NCBI GenBank assembly: GCA_005888515.1
Contig: VAZR01000254.1
Coordinates: 1-10,710 of the forward strand
Direction: 5' to 3'
DNA: 10,710 nt
From: Alphaproteobacteria bacterium
Lineage (GTDB): Bacteria; Pseudomonadota; Alphaproteobacteria; ATCC43930; CGMCC-115725
Shown: in pieces, positions 6,124 through 10,710 of the stretch
Layout: each line of letters begins with the position of its first letter
Numbering within the stretch: the stretch's first letter is position 1
Translations under genes and position numbers: made by a program
The notes under the pieces: generated by a model
Databases searched by the model: none
Told to the model about the DNA's origin: nothing
Seen by the model: only the letters and a program-made list of their open reading frames with translations

Positions 6124-7314
6124 CTAACCCTTCGGCAAACCGAGCACGCGTTCGCCGATGATGTTGCGCTGAATCTCGCTGGTGCCGCCGGCGATCGTGT
6201 ATTGCCGCGCCCCGAGCACGCGATGCGCCCAGCGCGGCGCGTCCGGCACGGTCTCAGTTTCGGTCTCCAAGGTCGCGTACGGGCCAAGGAGCGTACTCGA
6301 AAAATCGGCGATCCGACCGGCTAATTCCGACCCGAACAATTTCAGGATCGACCCTTCCGGACCGGGCGGCTCGCCACGCAGACGGCGGGTCAGGCCGCGC
6401 AATCGCGTCACCTGCAGCGCCTTGGTATCGATCGCCAGCTGCGCCAATTGCTGGCGGATATGGCTCTCGCGCCAGGCCGGTTCCTGCCGGCTCGGGAATT
6501 GCTTGGCGAGCTCCAGAAGCCGGGCGATCTGCGCCGCGTGATCACGGCCCCCTGCGCCGCCGCGCTCGAACATCAGCGTCGTCGTCGTGACCTTCCAGCC
6601 CTCGTTCTGTTTGCCGACGAGGTTCTCCTTTGGCACTACGACGTCTTCGAAAAAAACCTCGTTGAAATGCCGGTGGCCGTTGAGCAAGACCAGCGGCCGC
6701 ACCGTGATGCCCGGCGTCTTCATATCGACGAGCAGATAGGAGATGCCGTGGTGCTTCGGCGCGTCCGGATCGGTGCGCACCAGCAGAAAGCACCAATCGG
6801 CGAAATGCGCGCCCGAGGTCCAAACCTTCTGACCGTTGACGACAAAGTGGTCGCCCTTGTCGATCGCGCGGGTGCGCAGGCTGGCGAGGTCGGAGCCGGC
6901 CCCCGGCTCCGAATAGCCCTGACACCAGATCTCGTCGGCGCTGAGGATTTTCGGCAGATGGCGTTTTTTCTGCTCCTCGGTGCCCCAATGAATCAGGGTC
7001 GGGCCGAGCAGGTTGAGGCCGCTCTGGCACGGCAGGATCGGTGCGCGGGCGCGGAAATACTCTTCGTCCCAGATCACCTGCTGCATGAAGCTGGCGCCGC
7101 GGCCGCCATATTCCTTGGGCCAGGAAATGCCGACCCAGCCGGCGGCGTGCATCTTCTTCTGCCAGGCGATGCGCTTTTTCAGGATCTCGCGATCAGGGGA
7201 AATGCGCTGATCCTGCGCGTCCTCAACCTTCAGATCATTGCTGAGGTTGGCGTCGAGCCAAGCGCGGAACTCGCGACGGAATTCGGCATGTTCGGGTGAA
7301 TCGGCGAAGTGCAT
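6124..7314 (-). CDS. Acyl-CoA dehydrogenase A (FadE26/ChsE4-like)
   Basis: A 396-aa acyl-CoA dehydrogenase, first gene of the minus-strand run. Features: GWVGISWPKEYGG (59-71), GYSEPGAGSDLASLRTRA (133-150), VNGQKVWTSGAHFADW (159-174), and the C-terminal AGGTSEIQRNIIGERVLGLP (375-394). The usual C-terminal catalytic Glu position is Gly (IAGGTS instead of IYEGTS). E250 in LMFERGG sits where isovaleryl-CoA dehydrogenase and the mycobacterial FadE26 use an alternative Glu base, so this subunit probably carries the catalytic residue. The ATG at 7314-7312 follows a strong AGGGAGGAG Shine-Dalgarno (7329-7321) with 6-nt spacing. A candidate promoter lies just upstream. Its partner may be dehydrogenase B, as in alpha2beta2 FadE pairs; that pairing is inference. 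Confidence 0.94.
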   Translation of the reverse strand: MHFADSPEHAEFRREFRAWLDANLSNDLKVEDAQDQRISPDREILKKRIAWQKKMHAAGWVGISWPKEYGGRGASFMQQVIWDEEYFRARAPILPCQSGLNLLGPTLIHWGTEEQKKRHLPKILSADEIWCQGYSEPGAGSDLASLRTRAIDKGDHFVVNGQKVWTSGAHFADWCFLLVRTDPDAPKHHGISYLLVDMKTPGITVRPLVLLNGHRHFNEVFFEDVVVPKENLVGKQNEGWKVTTTTLMFERGGAGGRDHAAQIARLLELAKQFPSRQEPAWRESHIRQQLAQLAIDTKALQVTRLRGLTRRLRGEPPGPEGSILKLFGSELAGRIADFSSTLLGPYATLETETETVPDAPRWAHRVLGARQYTIAGGTSEIQRNIIGERVLGLPKG

Positions 7315-7330
7315 GACGGGCTCCTCCCTC

Positions 7331-7405
7331 AGGCTAATCCGAGGATAGCCGCCACCCGGCGGCGGCTCAATGGCGCTTCCGATCCGGCCGAGGCAGGATT
7401 AGCCT
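7331..7405. promoter_or_regulatory. Operator-like dyads (GGCTAATCC / GGATTAGCC) in the divergent intergenic region
   Basis: AGGCTAATCC (7331-7340) and its exact reverse complement GGATTAGCCT (7396-7405) form a perfect 10-bp inverted repeat 55 bp apart. A third, one-base-shorter copy (GGATAGCC, 7343-7350) pairs with the first to make a compact imperfect palindrome, GGCTAATCCGAGGATAGCC, at 7332-7350. This compact dyad overlaps the proposed -10 of the minus-strand promoter, the usual place for a repressor site. No regulator gene is in the window, so the binding protein is unknown. Confidence 0.5.
7342..7370 (-). promoter_or_regulatory. Candidate sigma70-type promoter for the minus-strand acyl-CoA operon
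   Basis: Read on the minus strand, TTGAGC (7370-7365) and TATCCT (7347-7342) are separated by exactly 17 nt and each match 4 of 6 consensus bases. Initiation would fall near 7335, leaving a leader of about 20 nt before the ATG at 7314 that contains the strong Shine-Dalgarno. The spacer holds a GC-rich hairpin (AGCCGCC 7347-7353 with GGCGGCT 7361-7367). Matches of this quality can arise by chance; position and spacing are the main support. Confidence 0.4.
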
Positions 7406-7417
7406 CTCTGCCTGGCC
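7386..7417. promoter_or_regulatory. Imperfect inverted repeat upstream of the PhyH-type gene
   Basis: GGCC-g-AGGCAG (7386-7396) is complementary to CTGCCTGGCC (7408-7417), giving ten base pairs with one bulged G and an 11-nt loop. The loop contains the right-hand GATTAGCC copy. It ends 5 nt before the GGGAGGA Shine-Dalgarno of the plus-strand gene. It could be an operator for that gene or a hairpin in its leader; the sequence does not decide between them. Confidence 0.35.
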
Positions 7418-7432
7418 GATCGGGAGGACGAA

Positions 7433-8287
7433 ATGCTGACGGAAAGCCAGATCAAGCGATATCAGCGTGACGGTTACCTGTTCCCATTCCCGGCGCTGTC
7501 GGCCGCGGAGCTGGCCGAATGCAACGACGGGCTCGCCCGGTTCGAGCATTGGCTGGGCCGGCCGGTCAATCAGGGCGATTTCCGCTGGCGCTCGGCGAGT
7601 TATGTCTTCCTGCCCTGGGTCGACGCGCTGGTTCGTCATCCCCGCATCCTCGACGCGGTCGAAGGCCTGATCGGACCCGACATCCTGGTCTATACCGCGA
7701 CCTGGTTCATCAAGGAGGCGCACAGCCCGGCGTTTGCCGCTTGGCACCAGGACGCGACCTATTTCGGCCTCATGCCCAATGATCAGCACGTTACCGCCTG
7801 GATCGCACTGACCGACGCCAGCGCCGAAGCCGGCTGCATGGAGGTGGTGTGCTCAGGGGGACGGCCGCGGCAGATGCGTCACGCGGCACTGCGGCTCGCG
7901 AACAGCATCAATGGCGCCGGCCAGGCGATCGTCGAACCGTTCGAAGAGGGCGGCGCAGCGATGATGGAGGTGCCAGCCGGCAGCTTCTCGCTGCATCACA
8001 CGCTGTGCCGCCATCGCTCGGCGCCCAACCGGGCGGATCACCGGCGGGTCGGGCTCGGCATCAGCTATATCCCGGCGCATTGCCGGCTTACCGGCTCGGT
8101 GCGGATGTATGCCCGGCTGGTCCGCGGCGAGAATACCGGCGGGCATTTCGACTCGATTCCAGCGCCCGAAGGCGAGCTGGATCCCGCGGCCCTCGAACGG
8201 CACGAGCGCGTCTACGGCAGGTATCGCGATAATTACGCCGAGCAGGTCGCGGCGCACGAACAGCAGTTCGCGGACGTGGCCGGCTGA
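7433..8287 (+). CDS. Phytanoyl-CoA dioxygenase (PhyH) family Fe(II)/2-oxoglutarate oxygenase
   Basis: A 284-aa non-heme iron oxygenase expected to hydroxylate an unactivated carbon using O2 and 2-oxoglutarate. It opens with the usual IKRYQRDGYLF (7-17). The iron triad is AWHQDATYFGL (H105, D107) plus H194 in HRSAPN; R205, eleven residues later as in human PHYH, would bind 2-oxoglutarate. VTAWIALTDASAEAGCMEVV (120-139) is the standard core, but the PGSH motif that usually follows is replaced by CSGGRP (140-145). The ATG at 7433 has a GGGAGGA Shine-Dalgarno five nt upstream. It is divergent from the acyl-CoA operon and sits 34 nt before the histidine kinase, probably in one transcript. The substrate may be an acyl-CoA or an unrelated metabolite; PhyH proteins are too diverse to say. 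Confidence 0.9.
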   Translation: MLTESQIKRYQRDGYLFPFPALSAAELAECNDGLARFEHWLGRPVNQGDFRWRSASYVFLPWVDALVRHPRILDAVEGLIGPDILVYTATWFIKEAHSPAFAAWHQDATYFGLMPNDQHVTAWIALTDASAEAGCMEVVCSGGRPRQMRHAALRLANSINGAGQAIVEPFEEGGAAMMEVPAGSFSLHHTLCRHRSAPNRADHRRVGLGISYIPAHCRLTGSVRMYARLVRGENTGGHFDSIPAPEGELDPAALERHERVYGRYRDNYAEQVAAHEQQFADVAG

Positions 8288-8321
8288 CCGCAGAAAGGGC
8301 AGCGGGGATCCGAGTCCAGCA

Positions 8322-9716
8322 ATGCTGATACGCAGCCTTTCCGCCCGGCTTCTCGTGCTGACGGTATTTTTCGTGATGCTGAGCGAGGTGCTGATCTTTG
8401 TGCCGTCGGTGGCGCGCTTCCGCATGACCTATTTCGACAATCATCTGGCGGCAGGCCATCTCGCGAGCTTGGCGCTGGCGGCAAGCCCGACCGGCAAGCT
8501 CGATCAGCCGATGACCAACCTTATCCTTCGCGATGTCGGGGCGCACGCGGTCATCCTCCATCGACCGAACGGCATGGTTTTCATGCTCGACAGCCCGGTG
8601 GCGCCGCAGCCCGACGTCACTTTCGATCTGACCAAAGGCAACATCCCGATCTGGATCCAGCGCTCGATCGAGACGCTGGCCCGCAGCGATAACCGCACGA
8701 TGCGCGTCATCGGCCCGGCGCCGACCGAGCCCGGCGCGACGGTCGAGCTGCTGCTCGACGAGGCGCCGTTGCGCCACGAGATGTGGAATTTCGGTGTCCG
8801 TATTCTCGAATTGTCGATCGTCATCTCGCTGACGACCGCCGCGCTCGTCTACCTGAGTCTGCAGTGGCTGCTGGTGCGGCCGATGCGCCGCATCACCGAC
8901 AGCATGACCCTGTTCCGGCAGGATCCCGAGGACGCGACGCGCCGCATCGCGCCGAGCGGACGCCGCGACGAGATCGGCCGCGCCGAAAGCGAGCTGGCGG
9001 TATTGCAGGAAACGGTGCGCCAGGCATTGGCACAGCGGGCCCGGCTGGCCGCGCTCGGCACTGCCGTGACCAAGATCAACCATGATCTGCGCGCGATCCT
9101 GTCGACCGCACGGCTGGTCAGCGACGGGCTCGCCGACAGCGCCGCACCGGAAGTGCGCCGGGTCGCGCCGCGCCTGTTCGAAGCAATCGACCGCGCCGTC
9201 GCGCTGTGCACCCGGACGTTGGATTTTTCGCGGGAGGGCGCGCCGCCCTTCACGCCGAGCCGGTTCGATCTGCGGCCGCTGATCGAAGAGATCGGACCGG
9301 CGGTCGCCAGCGACAACGGGCTCGCGGTCGAGCCGGCGATCCCCCACGGGCTGATCGTGCGAGCCGATCGCGATCAGCTGTTCCGAGTGCTGCTCAACCT
9401 GGCGCAGAACGCCGTTGAGGCCGGAGCGCAACACGTACGGTTCACAACCGACGTCTCGGACGGGATCGTCACGCTCGACATTGCGGATGACGGCCACGGT
9501 CTGCCACCGCGGGCGCGGGAAAATCTGTTCCGGCCGTTTTTCGGCTCGGCCCGGCTCGGCGGCACCGGCCTCGGCCTGGCGATCGCCCGCGAGCTGATGC
9601 GCGGCCAGGGCGGCGATCTGGTGCTGGTCGACTCGACCGGGGCAGGCACCACGTTCCGGCTGACATTGCCTGCGGCCGAGGCCCTTCAGGCCACCGCTCA
9701 TCGAGCGACGGCGTAA
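8322..9716 (+). CDS. Membrane-bound sensor histidine kinase
   Basis: A 464-aa kinase with complete architecture: first membrane segment about 9-30, extracytoplasmic sensor region about 31-158, second membrane segment about 161-185, HAMP linker about 186-238 (VRPMRRI, then DEIGRAESEL), a DHp helix with H254 in KINHDLRAIL, and an HATPase_c domain. ATP-site boxes are N (NLAQNAVEAG, N363), G1 (DIADDGHGLP, D389/D390), F (ENLFRPFF) and G2 (GGTGLGLAIA, 413-422). The sensor region matches nothing I recognise. The ATG at 8322 is preferred because it places the membrane helix at the N-terminus; the frame is open further upstream, overlapping the dioxygenase gene. The Shine-Dalgarno is weak. No response regulator is in the window; the next gene is convergent and unrelated, so the kinase looks orphan and paired with the dioxygenase. 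Confidence 0.93.
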   Translation: MLIRSLSARLLVLTVFFVMLSEVLIFVPSVARFRMTYFDNHLAAGHLASLALAASPTGKLDQPMTNLILRDVGAHAVILHRPNGMVFMLDSPVAPQPDVTFDLTKGNIPIWIQRSIETLARSDNRTMRVIGPAPTEPGATVELLLDEAPLRHEMWNFGVRILELSIVISLTTAALVYLSLQWLLVRPMRRITDSMTLFRQDPEDATRRIAPSGRRDEIGRAESELAVLQETVRQALAQRARLAALGTAVTKINHDLRAILSTARLVSDGLADSAAPEVRRVAPRLFEAIDRAVALCTRTLDFSREGAPPFTPSRFDLRPLIEEIGPAVASDNGLAVEPAIPHGLIVRADRDQLFRVLLNLAQNAVEAGAQHVRFTTDVSDGIVTLDIADDGHGLPPRARENLFRPFFGSARLGGTGLGLAIARELMRGQGGDLVLVDSTGAGTTFRLTLPAAEALQATAHRATA

Positions 9717-9747
9717 GCGTCACACTCACGGCGGTGCGCCATCAGGC

Positions 9748-10710
9748 TCAGTCGAGCGCCAGGGTCAGCGCTTTTAGATAGGCGGTCTCCGGCAGGGCCG
9801 GATGGACCGGATGATCGGGGCCGGCGCCCGCGCTGCGCAGGATGCGCCCGCCGCGTCCGGCATCGCCAAGACCACGTCGCGCCGCGTCGGCGAAGTCAGC
9901 AACGGCGACATTATGCGAGCAGGAGGCGAGGAACAGAAACCCGCCGGGAGCGGTCAGCTGAGCAGCAAGCCGCGCCAGCTTGCGGTAGCCGCGCAACGCC
10001 GCCGCAACGTCCCGCTTCGAGCGCGCGAAGGGCGGCGGGTCGGCGATGACGATGTCGAAGCGCTCGCCGGCGGCAGCGAGCGCAGCCGCTTCGGCGAACA
10101 CCTCGGCGCGGCGGAACGCGCAGCGTTCCGCGACCTCGCTGCGCCGCGCTGCGGCTTCGGCAAGCGCCAGCGCCGGTTCGGAACGGTCGATGCCGAGCAC
10201 CGAAGCGGCGCCCGCGCACGCGGACGCCACCGAGAACCCGCCGCTGTAGCAATAAAGGTCGAGCACGCGCGCACCACCAGCCAATCCGGCGATAAAGCCG
10301 CGGTTGTCGCGCTGATCGAAGAACCAGCCGGTCTTCTGACCGCCCAGAACATCGGCCTCGTAGTGCGCGCCATTCTCCTCGAACACGACGGGCTCATCGA
10401 CGTGGCCGGTGGCGAGGCGGGTCTCGGTGGTGAGGCCTTCGAGCGTGCGCGCCGGGCTGTCGTTGCGCAGCACGATCGCATCGGGATTCAGCACCTGGTA
10501 CAGCGCATCAAGCACGAGCGGCATCAGCCGATCGATGCCGGCGGCATTGGCCTGCACGGCCAGCACTCCGCCGAACCGGTCGATGATCAAACCGGGCAGT
10601 CCATCCGCCTCGGCATGCACCAGCCGGTAATACGGTGCCCGGTACAGCCGCTCGCGCAGCCGCAGCGCGCGTTCGAGATGGCGCAGGAAGAACCGCTTGC
10701 CGATCGGGCG
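9748..10710 (-). CDS. rlmI: RlmI-type class I SAM-dependent rRNA (cytosine-5) methyltransferase, 5' end beyond window
   Basis: 321 codons are visible and the frame remains open to the right edge; the reported GTG at 10620 is internal, since upstream codons (RPIGKRFFLRHLERALRLRE) continue the homology. E. coli RlmI has 396 aa, so about 70-75 residues, mainly the N-terminal PUA domain, are outside. Motifs: VLDLYCYSGGFSV (SAM motif I), IVIADPPPFARSK (motif IV), LASCSHN with the likely catalytic Cys, and a C-terminal PDHPVHPALPETAYLKAL like the E. coli protein. The known RlmI reaction is m5C formation at 23S rRNA position 1962. It is convergent with the kinase gene, with 31 nt between stops and only a weak 4-bp hairpin (9730-9740), so no clear terminator. 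Probably a housekeeping gene unrelated to the rest. Confidence 0.9.
   Translation of the reverse strand, partial: RPIGKRFFLRHLERALRLRERLYRAPYYRLVHAEADGLPGLIIDRFGGVLAVQANAAGIDRLMPLVLDALYQVLNPDAIVLRNDSPARTLEGLTTETRLATGHVDEPVVFEENGAHYEADVLGGQKTGWFFDQRDNRGFIAGLAGGARVLDLYCYSGGFSVASACAGAASVLGIDRSEPALALAEAAARRSEVAERCAFRRAEVFAEAAALAAAGERFDIVIADPPPFARSKRDVAAALRGYRKLARLAAQLTAPGGFLFLASCSHNVAVADFADAARRGLGDAGRGGRILRSAGAGPDHPVHPALPETAYLKALTLALD

Noticed and set aside
8088..9701. 537-aa minus-strand open frame antisense to the histidine kinase
   Set aside because: Its composition (rich in R, G, Q, D and H) and lack of motifs mark it as a shadow; the plus-strand frame has all the kinase boxes.
9717..9747. 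Possible bidirectional terminator between the kinase and rRNA methyltransferase genes
   Set aside because: Only a 4-bp stem (GGCG-GTG-CGCC) without a T-run is visible, too weak to call.

Overview
The window is about 65% G+C by eye, gene-dense and has no RNA genes. Its codon use, gene families and an interspersed palindromic repeat (seen in spurious translations as 'VPAKAGTH' / 'VPAFAGTT') suggest an alphaproteobacterium, perhaps Hyphomicrobiales or Rhodospirillales. That assignment is inference; no taxonomic marker is present.

Layout. Positions 7314 down to 1 hold a minus-strand, operon-like run of acyl-CoA metabolism genes. In transcription order they are: acyl-CoA dehydrogenase A (7314-6124); a palindromic repeat (6107-5979); a 5'-truncated TauD/TfdA-type dioxygenase (about 5893-5270); acyl-CoA dehydrogenase B (5242-4103); a tandem-GNAT acetyltransferase (4106-3099); an AMP-forming acyl-CoA ligase (3088-1550); a short-chain dehydrogenase (1553-768); and an APH-like phosphotransferase (796-<1, cut by the window edge). 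The last five genes are tightly packed: two 4-nt GTGA stop/start overlaps, one 10-nt gap and one 29-nt overlap. A 118-bp intergenic region with a candidate promoter and several dyads separates this run from a divergent plus-strand pair: a PhyH-type Fe(II)/2-oxoglutarate dioxygenase (7433-8287) and a membrane sensor histidine kinase (8322-9716). A convergent RlmI-type 23S rRNA methyltransferase (9748->10710) runs off the right edge and is probably unrelated housekeeping.

How the genes may work together. The ligase would activate a carboxylic acid to its CoA thioester, the dehydrogenases would desaturate it, and the SDR would interconvert a hydroxyl and a keto group. The APH-like kinase could phosphorylate a hydroxyacyl-CoA. 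Kinase, acyl-CoA dehydrogenase, SDR and CoA ligase together are also found in the levulinate / 4-hydroxyacid (Lva) pathway, so the cluster may degrade a hydroxy- or keto-acid. The substrate cannot be read from the sequence. Three features deserve a second look: the ligase appears to lack about 33 residues in its middle, the TfdA-like gene has lost its N-terminus next to a repeat, and the histidine kinase sits beside a dioxygenase with no response regulator in view.
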